This document shows positions 1-6,004 of a DNA stretch of 15,577 bases, piece by piece. The stretch is from DATELY01 sp035276085. Its GTDB lineage: Bacteria; Pseudomonadota; Gammaproteobacteria; Steroidobacterales; Steroidobacteraceae. The position numbers were made by a program, and so were the translations under genes. Below the pieces are notes generated by a model. It saw only the letters and a list, made by a program, of their open reading frames with translations. It was not told the origin of the DNA and did not search any database. The stretch's first letter is position 1. The number at the start of each line of letters is the position of its first letter. The stretch is taken from the NCBI GenBank assembly GCA_035276085.1, contig DATELY010000038.1:1-15577 (forward strand), given 5' to 3'.

Positions 1-192
1 GCTCACGGTCGTCACTTGTCGCGGTACCCGGAGATCCACTTCGATATCACCTGCTCAGCGCGCGCACAACGCGAGTTGAGTGAGCGTTGGAAGATTGCCG
101 TTGATGCGAACTGCACTCAATGTGAATGCGTGCAGACAGGTGGTCCTTGCGTGAACCTGATGATCGACGCACTTCTATCGCGAACGATCTAA
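1..192 (+). pseudogene. Possible remnant of a LysR-type regulator, 3' end
   Basis: A reading frame is open from the left edge and stops with TAA at 190-192 (63 codons). Its first half reads HLSRYPEIHFDITCSA and then LSERWKIAVD. This resembles the start of the LysR substrate-binding domain, where a 'fL..yPei.ldl..sdr...l.eeg.DlAvr' pattern is usual. A real LysR protein would continue for roughly another 150 residues. Here the frame ends about 30 codons later in a cysteine-rich tail (TQCECVQTGGPC) that does not look like the family, and I could not find the continuation in the other two frames. I read it as a truncated or frameshifted remnant. It could equally be an unrelated partial gene, because its 5' part is outside the window. 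Confidence 0.3.
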
Positions 193-345
193 ATCAGATC
201 TGACGAGTCGGCAGCGACGTGGCCATTGCCCGTCTGCGGACGTGCGAGACGTAGCCGCAACGCAGCCTGATGTGTGTACCACATACCTGTACCACATCGG
301 CCCGAGGCTCCAACTGCCTGAAATGCAGAGAGATACCAGAGATGT
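193..345. other. Non-coding gap with a short direct repeat
   Basis: No convincing gene is seen here. It holds a 10-bp perfect palindrome at 194-203 just after the stop of the left-edge frame, and two copies of TGTACCACAT at 275-284 and 288-297, a 13-bp period. It is also the region downstream of the minus-strand tRNA gene, but no hairpin followed by a T-run is visible there. Confidence 0.4.
275..297. repeat. Two 10-bp direct repeats, 13-bp period
   Basis: TGTACCACAT occurs at 275-284 and again at 288-297, separated by ACC. The spacing is a little over one helical turn. The copies lie about 50-70 bp beyond the 3' end of the tRNA gene. They could be a tandem protein-binding site or chance. Confidence 0.4.
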
Positions 346-427
346 TGCCCAGGAGAGGACTCGAACCTCCACGGATCGCTCCACTGGTACCTGAAACCAG
401 CGCGTCTACCAGTTCCGCCACCTGGGC
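346..427 (-). tRNA. tRNA-Leu (anticodon CAG)
   Basis: The minus strand folds as a class II tRNA of 82 nt. The acceptor stem GCCCAGG pairs with CCTGGGC and is followed by discriminator A. The D-arm contains GGTAGA. The anticodon stem CTGGT/ACCAG encloses TTCAGGT, giving anticodon CAG. A long variable arm and a T-arm with GGTTCGAGTCC follow. The long variable arm and CAG anticodon identify a leucine acceptor reading CUG, the dominant Leu codon in a GC-rich genome. CCA is not encoded; ACA follows the discriminator base, so CCA must be added by nucleotidyltransferase. The gene is transcribed away from rnr. Confidence 0.95.
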
Positions 428-465
428 AAGGTGTTGCGGGGTGGGACCCCCGCGGAAGGCGCGCC

Positions 466-494
466 AATGTACCGGCGACCTCTGGGGGTGTCAA
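466..494 (-). promoter_or_regulatory. Promoter of tRNA-Leu
   Basis: On the minus strand a perfect -35 TTGACA (494-489) is followed by an exact 17-bp spacer and a -10 TACATT (471-466, 4 of 6 consensus). The bases right after the -10 are GGCGCGCC, a very GC-rich discriminator of the kind found at stringently controlled stable-RNA promoters. Transcription would start near 459, giving a leader of about 30 nt before the tRNA. Confidence 0.75.
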
Positions 495-600
495 CGAATA
501 AGAAGCGGGTGCGGGCCGCCGCTGGCTTATCCTTGTCGCGAAACGAAGGTCGATATCTCCACGTGGCCCCGGACGAAGAACCGACAGGGCCCCCGAGCGC

Positions 601-613
601 GTTCACGGTGAAC
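601..613. promoter_or_regulatory. Perfect inverted repeat upstream of rnr
   Basis: GTTCAC-G-GTGAAC is a perfect 6-bp inverted repeat around one base, ending 19 bp before the rnr start codon. It could be an operator or a small mRNA hairpin near the ribosome binding site. The rest of 430-632 holds the divergent tRNA promoter. For rnr itself I see no good -35/-10 pair; TTGTCG at 533 and TATCTC at 554 have only a 15-bp spacer. Confidence 0.3.
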
Positions 614-632
614 GCCATCCATACTGGAAACC

Positions 633-2834
633 ATGAAAGCAAGAAAAAGAACCTCAACCCAACGTGCGTCGAAGCGACAGGCCGAGGCGTCGGGTCTCGA
701 CGCGCGCGTGCTCAAGGCATTGCGCGATGCGGGCCGACCACTACGCTTCGATGAGATCCTCACGCGAGTACACGCCGGCGAGCAGGACGTGCAGCAGGCA
801 TTGGAGGCACTGATCCACTCGGGCGAGGTGCTCCGCAATCGTCGTGACGAATATTGCCTGCGCGAAGAACTCGCACTCATCGTGGGTACCGTCTCCGCAC
901 ATCGCGACGGTCATGGCCTGGTGTTGCCTGACGATCGTTCCAATCCTGTATTCCTGCCGCACCGGCAGATGCTCGAAGTGATGCACGGTGATCGCGCGGC
1001 GGTGCGTATCAGCGGTCGCGATAGCCGCGGCCGGCCCGAAGGCACCATCGTCGAGGTCCTCGAGCGTCGTACGCGGGAAGTGGTGGGCCGGTTGTATGAC
1101 GAGGCGGGTATCTCTTTCGTGGTGCCGGACAATCCGCGCATTGCTCATCGCGTCCTGGTGCCGCGTGAGCACCGGATGGGGGCCGTGGCGGGTCAGATCG
1201 TGCTCGTGAAACTCATTGCGCAACCGTCGCGGACGGCGCAGCCGCTCGGGCATGTCACGCGCATTCTCGGCGAACACGCGGCGCCCGGAATGGAAACGGA
1301 GATCGCCATCCATTCGCATGGCTTGCCGTTCGAATTCCCGGACGATGCGGTGCGTGAGGCGGAAGCCTATGGCGAGTCCGTCAGCGCGGCGGCGAAGCGT
1401 AATCGCGAAGACATTCGCGAGCTGCAGCTCGTGACGATCGACGGTGAGGACGCGCGCGACTTCGATGACGCCGTGTGGTGCGAGCGCGTGCGCGGTGGCT
1501 GGCGGCTGATCGTTGCGATCGCGGATGTTGCGCATTACGTCGAGCCCGGCGCGGCGTTGGACCGTGAGGCATTGCATCGGGCGACGTCGGTCTACTTCCC
1601 CAATCGCGTGTTGCCGATGTTGCCCGAGGCGTTGTCGAACGGGCTGTGCTCGCTCCGCCCGGAAGTGGACCGGCTGTGCCTCGCATGTGAGATGCGCGTG
1701 AACGAAGAGGGCAAGGTTACCAAAGCGCGTTTCTTCGAAGGCGTGATGCGCTCGGCGGCGCGACTGACGTATACGGAAGTGGCCGCGTACCTGACGAATC
1801 CCGGTGCACTTGGAACGGCACGGCTTGCGCCGTTCGGTGAGCGGATCACGGAGCTGCATGCCCTGTTCAAGGCGTTGCATCGCGCGCGGCTCAGACGCGG
1901 TGCCCTCGATTTCGATGCACCGGAAGTGAAGCTCCGCTTCGATGCCGAAGGCCGCATCGCGGCGCTCGTCGAGCAAACGCGCAACGATGCGCATCGACTG
2001 ATCGAGGAATGCATGATCGCGGCGAACGTGCAGGCCGCGCGCTTTCTGAAGAAGCACAAGATTCCGACACTCTATCGCGTGCACGGCGAGCCCGAAGCGG
2101 ATCGGCTCGATCAGCTGCGCACGTTCCTGGCAGGGTTCGGTGCGCATTTGGCGGCGGATCGCGCGCCCACGCCGAACGAGTTGGCAGCTGTGCTGCAGAA
2201 GCTCGCGGCAAGTGAGGAAGCGTCGCTCATTCAGACGGTCGTGATCCGTTCCATGCCGCAAGCCGTGTATCAACCGAAGAACATCGGCCACTTTGGCTTG
2301 GCGCTCAGCGAGTACGTGCACTTCACGTCTCCAATCCGCCGGTACCCGGACCTGGCTGTGCATCGCGGCATCCGTCATGTGCTGCGGGGTGGCACAGCGG
2401 ACGATCTGCGTTGGACGCCGAACATGGAGGTGCTGGGGCAGGACTGCTCATTCAAAGAACGACGCGCGGATGAGGCGACGCGCGATGCCGTGTCATGGCT
2501 CAAGTGCGAATACATGCAGGACCAGATCGGCGATGAGTTTTCGGCCGTCGTTTCGGGCGTGGTGGACTTCGGCCTGTTCGTGCAGTTGCAAGGGCTTCAG
2601 GTCGATGGCCTGGTGCACGTGAGCGGATTGGGTGCGGATTATTTTTCGCGCGATCGCTCGGGCTTCCGCATGGTGGGCGCTCGCAGCGGCAAGACGTATC
2701 GATTGGGCGATCATCTGCGCGTGCGGTTGATCAATGTGAACATCGATGAGCGCAAGATCGATTTCGAGCTGGCCGAGAAGAGCGCGGAGCAGGTCGGGCG
2801 TCATCCATTTCGCCGTCGGCGCGGTGGACGGTGA
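633..2834 (+). CDS. rnr: Ribonuclease R (RNase II/RNB family 3'-5' exoribonuclease)
   Basis: RNase R degrades RNA processively from the 3' end, including structured rRNA, tRNA and mRNA fragments, in the cytoplasm. The protein has 733 residues against about 813 in E. coli. In order it shows an N-terminal winged-helix region (about 20-75), cold-shock/OB domains (about 80-240), the RNB catalytic domain and an S1 domain (about 630-715). The catalytic signature IDGEDARDFDD places the Mg-binding aspartates at D270, D276, D278 and D279, matching D272, D278, D280 and D281 of E. coli. The long Lys-rich tail of E. coli is reduced to a short basic end (RHPFRRRRGGR), which may affect unwinding or trans-translation contacts. 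The ATG at 633 has a weak GGAAA just upstream. The stop overlaps the rlmB start, so the two are co-translated; RNase R quality control and rRNA methylation share this unit in many Gammaproteobacteria. Confidence 0.96.
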   Translation: MKARKRTSTQRASKRQAEASGLDARVLKALRDAGRPLRFDEILTRVHAGEQDVQQALEALIHSGEVLRNRRDEYCLREELALIVGTVSAHRDGHGLVLPDDRSNPVFLPHRQMLEVMHGDRAAVRISGRDSRGRPEGTIVEVLERRTREVVGRLYDEAGISFVVPDNPRIAHRVLVPREHRMGAVAGQIVLVKLIAQPSRTAQPLGHVTRILGEHAAPGMETEIAIHSHGLPFEFPDDAVREAEAYGESVSAAAKRNREDIRELQLVTIDGEDARDFDDAVWCERVRGGWRLIVAIADVAHYVEPGAALDREALHRATSVYFPNRVLPMLPEALSNGLCSLRPEVDRLCLACEMRVNEEGKVTKARFFEGVMRSAARLTYTEVAAYLTNPGALGTARLAPFGERITELHALFKALHRARLRRGALDFDAPEVKLRFDAEGRIAALVEQTRNDAHRLIEECMIAANVQAARFLKKHKIPTLYRVHGEPEADRLDQLRTFLAGFGAHLAADRAPTPNELAAVLQKLAASEEASLIQTVVIRSMPQAVYQPKNIGHFGLALSEYVHFTSPIRRYPDLAVHRGIRHVLRGGTADDLRWTPNMEVLGQDCSFKERRADEATRDAVSWLKCEYMQDQIGDEFSAVVSGVVDFGLFVQLQGLQVDGLVHVSGLGADYFSRDRSGFRMVGARSGKTYRLGDHLRVRLINVNIDERKIDFELAEKSAEQVGRHPFRRRRGGR

Positions 2835-3592
2835 TGATGCAAGAGGCGCTGGTGTTCGGTTTGCATGCCGTGCGCACGTTATTGCAACGGCATCCGGAGC
2901 GCGTCGCGCAGGTGTTGCTGCAGAAAGGCCGTGAAGATCCGCGTGCGACCGAGCTGCTGTCGCTCGCACATGCGGCGGGTGCACGGGTCGAGTGGCGCAC
3001 GGTGGCGGAGTTGGATCGACTCGCGAATGGCGAGCGACATCAGGGCGCTTGCGCGCAGATGCGGGCCAGCGGGCCGCTGGGAGAAGGCGCGCTCGATGAG
3101 CTGCTCGATCGCGCGACGACGGCGCCGCTGATTCTCGTTCTGGATGGCGTGCAGGATCCCCACAACCTCGGCGCCTGTCTGCGCACGGCCGATGCGGCAG
3201 GAGTCACCGCCGTGGTCGTTCCCAGGGATCGGGCGGCCGGCCTTTCGCCCACGGTGCGCAAGGTCGCTTCGGGTGCGGCCGAGACGGTGCCACTCATTCA
3301 AGTCGTCAATCTCGCCCGAACGCTGCGGTGGTTGAAGGAGCGCGAAGTGTGGCTGGTTGGCACCGATGACGAGGCTTCGCAGTCGGTGTATCAGGCGAAT
3401 CTCCAGGGCCCGTTGGCGGTGGTCATGGGTGCGGAGGGGCAGGGGCTGCGGCGGCTCACGCGCGAAGCGTGCGACAGCTTGGTGAAGATTCCGATGCTGG
3501 GTGTGATCGAAAGCCTGAATGTCTCGGTGGCCACGGGCGTGGTGTTGTTCGAGGCGGTGAGGCAGCGGACTGCGGCTGCTGATGCTCGGTAG
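2834..3592 (+). CDS. rlmB: 23S rRNA (guanosine-2'-O-)-methyltransferase RlmB, SpoU/TrmH family
   Basis: RlmB uses S-adenosylmethionine to methylate the 2'-OH of G2251 in the 23S rRNA P-loop. The protein has 252 residues (E. coli 243). An N-terminal RNA-binding domain (about 5-80) is followed by a SPOUT knot domain with all three motifs. Motif 1 is LDGVQDPHNLGACLRT (103-118, with N111 and R117). Motif 2 is MGAEGQG (198-204). Motif 3 is IPMLGVIESLNVSVA (219-233, with E226 and N229). I chose ATG 2834 because it overlaps the rnr stop as TGATG and has GGTGGACG about 3-6 nt upstream. GTG 2831 or ATG 2837 are also possible and change only one residue. It is most likely expressed from the rnr transcript. 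Confidence 0.94.
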   Translation: MMQEALVFGLHAVRTLLQRHPERVAQVLLQKGREDPRATELLSLAHAAGARVEWRTVAELDRLANGERHQGACAQMRASGPLGEGALDELLDRATTAPLILVLDGVQDPHNLGACLRTADAAGVTAVVVPRDRAAGLSPTVRKVASGAAETVPLIQVVNLARTLRWLKEREVWLVGTDDEASQSVYQANLQGPLAVVMGAEGQGLRRLTREACDSLVKIPMLGVIESLNVSVATGVVLFEAVRQRTAAADAR

Positions 3593-3607
3593 ATCCCGGC
3601 AAACAGC

Positions 3608-3727
3608 GTCCCCTCCCTTGCGAAGCGAAGCGTAGCGGGGGAGGGACAGGGTGGGGGTGCATTCGCCACCGAGGCCTCACCAAGCACCCCCATCCTGTCC
3701 TTCCCCCGCTGCCGCAAGGGAAGGGAC
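3608..3727. repeat. REPIN-like element: two REP-like arms in inverted orientation
   Basis: The left arm (3608-3660) and right arm (3684-3727) are near-perfect reverse complements around a 23-nt centre. Shared blocks, read from the outside in, are GTCCC-TCCCTTGCG, GCGGGGGA, GGACAGG and TGGGGGTGC. The left arm carries about 9 extra bases (an AAGCGAAGCGTA insert where the right has GCA). Each arm also contains its own smaller palindrome (GTCCC..TCCC with GGGAGGGAC type ends), so each can form a hairpin alone. This is the architecture of REPINs mobilised by RAYT transposases. It fills the gap between rlmB and rpsF, where it may act as a transcript boundary or protect the rlmB mRNA 3' end. No RAYT gene is in the window. 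Confidence 0.65.
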
Positions 3728-3781
3728 GCATCAGCCAGTAAGCTCGCCAAACCTTCCATTCCCTTCCCCCCAGCCATCCGT

Positions 3782-3787
3782 TACCAT
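3782..3787 (+). promoter_or_regulatory. Candidate -10 element of the rpsF operon promoter
   Basis: TACCAT (4 of 6 consensus) is followed directly by GCGCGCCCC, a GC-rich discriminator like that of the tRNA-Leu promoter in this window. The -35 region is poor (TTCCCT at 3759-3764 with a 17-bp spacer), so the call rests on the -10, the discriminator and the position just upstream of a structured leader. Predicted start near 3794. Confidence 0.35.
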
Positions 3788-3797
3788 GCGCGCCCCC

Positions 3798-3849
3798 TGG
3801 GCATCCGCCCATGGATTCACTCCTTGCCTTACCGCCTCGACCGGAAGGC
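3798..3849 (+). promoter_or_regulatory. Structured rpsF leader, candidate S6:S18 autoregulatory site
   Basis: Two hairpins lie between the candidate promoter and the rpsF ribosome binding site. The first is TGGGC-atcc-GCCCA (3798-3811). The second is GCCTT...AAGGC (3826-3849), in which ACCG follows the 5' strand; CCG (3832-3834) can either be left as a bulge, with CC/GG closing above it, or pair with CGG (3842-3844). Many bacteria have an rpsF leader hairpin with a conserved bulged CCG that binds the S6:S18 complex and represses its own operon. The position, about 10 nt before the Shine-Dalgarno sequence, and the CCG fit that motif. I cannot test the fold here. Confidence 0.4.
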
Positions 3850-3870
3850 TTTACCCATAGGGAGCACTCG

Positions 3871-4257
3871 ATGCGTCATTACGAGATCGTTTTCCTTGTT
3901 CACCCGGATCAGAGTGAACAGGTTCCCGCCATGATCGAACGGTACAAGGGCATGATCGGCACCGGCGGCGGTGCTGTGCATCGCCTCGAAGACTGGGGTC
4001 GGCGCCAGCTGACCTACCCGATCGCCAAGGTTCACAAAGCACACTACGTGCTCATGAACATCGAATGCGATGCCAAGACATTGTCCGAGTTGACGGGTGC
4101 GTTCCGCTTCAGCGATGCGGTACTGCGCCATCTGGTCATCAAGATGGACAAGGCAGTGATCGAACCCTCGCCGATGGCGAAGGGCGAAGAGAACGCCCGC
4201 GAGGGCGCCTTCGACGACGATGGTGACGATGAGTCGCCTTCGGCCTCTGCCTCTTAA
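3871..4257 (+). CDS. rpsF: 30S ribosomal protein S6
   Basis: S6 binds 16S rRNA as a dimer with S18 in the platform of the small subunit. The protein has 128 residues (E. coli 131-135). It starts MRHYEIVFLVHPDQSEQVPA and has the conserved core segments GGGAVHRLEDWGRRQLTYPI and KAHYVLMNIE. Start 3871 was chosen because AGGGAG (3859-3864) sits 6 nt upstream and the family starts exactly at MRHYEI; an in-frame ATG at 3811 adds 20 residues with no homology. The tail is rich in Asp and Ser (DDDGDDESPSASAS) rather than the Glu-rich tail that RimK extends in E. coli. First gene of rpsF-rpsR-DUF2232-rplI, probably controlled by the structured leader just upstream. Confidence 0.96.
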   Translation: MRHYEIVFLVHPDQSEQVPAMIERYKGMIGTGGGAVHRLEDWGRRQLTYPIAKVHKAHYVLMNIECDAKTLSELTGAFRFSDAVLRHLVIKMDKAVIEPSPMAKGEENAREGAFDDDGDDESPSASAS

Positions 4258-4281
4258 CCCCACGCATTCGGAGAGCTACTC

Positions 4282-4506
4282 ATGGCCCGTTTTTTCCGTC
4301 GCCGCAAGTTCTGCCGTTTCACTGCCGAAGGCATCGAGCAGATCGACTACAAGGATCTGGGGATCCTGAAGAGCTACATCACCGAGACTGGGAAGATCGT
4401 TCCCAGCCGTATCACCGGCACGAAGTCGCACTATCAGCGCCAGTTGGCGCTGGCGGTGAAGCGCGCGCGTTTCCTGGCGCTTCTGCCGTATACGGATCAG
4501 CATTGA
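4282..4506 (+). CDS. rpsR: 30S ribosomal protein S18
   Basis: S18 pairs with S6 on 16S rRNA in the small-subunit platform. The protein has 74 residues (E. coli 75) and matches the family along its whole length: MARFFRRRKFCRF at the start, then IDYKDLGILKSYI, GKIVPSRITGT and ALLPYTDQH at the end. GGAGAG (4270-4275) lies 6 nt before the ATG, a strong ribosome binding site. It follows rpsF by 24 nt without a priB gene between them, as in Pseudomonas and unlike Enterobacteriaceae. Confidence 0.98.
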   Translation: MARFFRRRKFCRFTAEGIEQIDYKDLGILKSYITETGKIVPSRITGTKSHYQRQLALAVKRARFLALLPYTDQH

Positions 4507-4548
4507 TCGTCTGACTGCGGGGCCCGGCCAAGGCGCGGGCGTAATCAC

Positions 4549-5454
4549 ATGCATCGCGCGATTGCCGCTTGGTTGACCGCGCATCCCTGGCGAGCCGTCT
4601 GGGTGACGGCTGCGCTTGGGGTGTTGTCACCGGCCGGGATTTCGCCATTCACCGTCTTCGCCGCCGCGGTGCCCGTGCTGATCGGGCTGGAACGAGGCCA
4701 GCGCTGGATGTTTGCGGCGGCGGCGGCCGGTACGATGACGGCGGTCTGGACGATCGGTTCGATGGGGCAGCCGCTGGCGGTGAATCTGGTCAACATCGGC
4801 ATCGTGTTCTTCGGTCCCGCGGTGTTGGCCGCCCTGCTGGCGACGACTTCGTCATTGAACCTGTGCTTTCAACTGGCCGTGCTGGCCAGTGCACTGAGCT
4901 TGATCGCGGTGCACGTCGCGCTCGAAGACCCCGTAGGATTCTGGGTGCCGATGTTCCACTCGGTCATGGACTCGCTGACGAAGGCCGGTTTCAAGCTGCA
5001 GGATGACCCCGAGACGGTCACGGCGGCGCTGGCGAAGATCATGTGGGGTGCGCTCGCCGCGCTCACGGTGTGCACCGTCTTGAGTGCGCTGTGGCTAGGT
5101 CGCTGGTGGCAATCGCTGCTGCACTCGCCCGGCTCGTTCGGTCGGGAGTATCAAGGGCTGCGCGTTGGCACCATACTCGGACTGGGTGCGAGCCTCGTGT
5201 TGCTGCTGGCGCTGTGGAGCGATTCGGATCTGGTGGGTTCGCTGGTGTGGATTGCATTCGCGGCGCTGTCCCTGCAGGGCCTTGCCGCTGCCCACCGCAG
5301 CCGGGCCCGCGGCTCGCTCAATCGAGGGTGGTTGGCCGCGATTTATGTGCTGTTGATCGTGCCGCTGTCCACGGCAGTGACCGTGCTGGCCCTGGCAGCA
5401 TGGGGCTTCGCCGACAACTGGACTCGGCGGCGTGCGAATAGTGTTTCGACTTGA
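4549..5454 (+). CDS. DUF2232-type polytopic membrane protein of the rpsF-rplI cluster
   Basis: A 301-residue integral membrane protein with about eight or nine predicted membrane segments (near 16-47 as two, 53-72, 75-97, 102-122, 161-185, 204-222, 229-247 and 261-286). A polar stretch (123-160) and basic loops (RSRARGSLNRG, 251-260) separate some of them. Its size, topology and position between rpsR and rplI match the DUF2232 family, which includes the uncharacterised gene at this locus in Pseudomonas and yybS near rplI in Bacillus. The biochemical role is unknown, and I see no catalytic motif. The start at 4549 has only a weak upstream AAGGCG; the first hydrophobic segment follows closely, supporting this start. 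It is 42 nt after rpsR and 22 nt before rplI, so it is part of the ribosomal operon. Confidence 0.8.
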   Translation: MHRAIAAWLTAHPWRAVWVTAALGVLSPAGISPFTVFAAAVPVLIGLERGQRWMFAAAAAGTMTAVWTIGSMGQPLAVNLVNIGIVFFGPAVLAALLATTSSLNLCFQLAVLASALSLIAVHVALEDPVGFWVPMFHSVMDSLTKAGFKLQDDPETVTAALAKIMWGALAALTVCTVLSALWLGRWWQSLLHSPGSFGREYQGLRVGTILGLGASLVLLLALWSDSDLVGSLVWIAFAALSLQGLAAAHRSRARGSLNRGWLAAIYVLLIVPLSTAVTVLALAAWGFADNWTRRRANSVST

Positions 5455-5476
5455 ATTGCAATCGAGCAGGTAAGTT

Positions 5477-5926
5477 ATGGACGTTATTCTTCTAGAGAAA
5501 GTGGCCAATCTCGGCAACATCGGCGAGCGCGTCAAAGTGAAGTCCGGCTATGGCCGCAATTTCCTGTTGCCGCAGGGCAAGGCGACGATGGCTACCGCTG
5601 ACAACATCGCCAAATTCGAGGCGCGTCGTGCGGAGCTGGAGAAGCAGGCGAACGACAAGCTCGCCGAAGCTCAGGCTCGCGCCAAGAAGCTCGAGGGCTT
5701 CAAGCTGACGCTCAGCGCGAAGGCGGGCAGCGAGGGCAAGCTGTTCGGCTCCGTCGGTACGTCGGACATCGCGGAAGGTGCAACGCGTTTCGGCCAGTCG
5801 ATGAGCCGGGCGGAAGTACGTCTGCCGAACGGTCCGATCCGCACCGCGGGCGATCACGTCGTTCAAGTGCAGTTGCACACCGATATCGTCGTCGAGTTGC
5901 CGGTCACGATCCTGCCGCAGGACTGA
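5477..5926 (+). CDS. rplI: 50S ribosomal protein L9
   Basis: L9 binds 23S rRNA near the L1 stalk and helps keep reading frame. At 149 residues it equals the E. coli protein. The N-terminal rRNA-binding domain shows MDVILLEKVANLGNIGE and VKSGYGRNFLLPQGKA. A long connecting helix (about 41-75, rich in Ala, Glu and Lys) leads to the C-terminal domain (GKLFGSVGTSDIAE onward). AGG at 5468-5470 is 6 nt before the ATG. Last ribosomal gene of the operon. A short ORF opens one base after its stop, ahead of dnaB. Confidence 0.97.
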   Translation: MDVILLEKVANLGNIGERVKVKSGYGRNFLLPQGKATMATADNIAKFEARRAELEKQANDKLAEAQARAKKLEGFKLTLSAKAGSEGKLFGSVGTSDIAEGATRFGQSMSRAEVRLPNGPIRTAGDHVVQVQLHTDIVVELPVTILPQD

Positions 5927-5927
5927 T

Positions 5928-5987
5928 ATGGACGAAGCGGTTAGCGGTTGGCGGTTGGCGGTTGGATCGCGCTGCCGCGCCGTTTGA
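5928..5987 (+). CDS. Possible 19-residue upstream ORF between rplI and dnaB
   Basis: ATG 5928 opens one base after the rplI stop and is preceded by AGGA (5919-5922) at a 5-nt spacing, a good ribosome binding site. The frame encodes MDEAVSGWRLAVGSRCRAV and stops at TGA 5985-5987, 17 nt before the dnaB GTG. It runs through the CGGTTGG repeat, so changes in copy number would shift its frame. It may be a coupling or leader ORF. Its short length and the lack of known relatives make this weak. Confidence 0.22.
   Translation: MDEAVSGWRLAVGSRCRAV
5938..5965. repeat. Heptanucleotide tandem repeat (CGGTTRG)x4
   Basis: Four consecutive 7-bp units lie in the rplI-dnaB gap: CGGTTAG once, then CGGTTGG three times. 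Seven is not a multiple of three, so slippage would shift the frame of any ORF translated through it and change the spacing to the dnaB start by 7 bp steps. Confidence 0.85.
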
Positions 5988-6004
5988 CCGCGGGCGAGTG
6001 CATC

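Noticed and set aside
346..427. tRNA-Leu as an active integration site
   Set aside because: No integrase gene and no second copy of the tRNA 3' end were seen in the window.
741..2378. 545-codon open frame on the strand opposite rnr
   Set aside because: It lies wholly antisense to a well-supported RNase R gene, shows no recognisable domain, and long antisense frames are expected in GC-rich coding DNA.
5948..6004. TTG start for dnaB adding 19 residues
   Set aside because: The start lies inside the heptamer repeat and the extra residues do not match DnaB N-termini; GTG 6005 gives the usual start.
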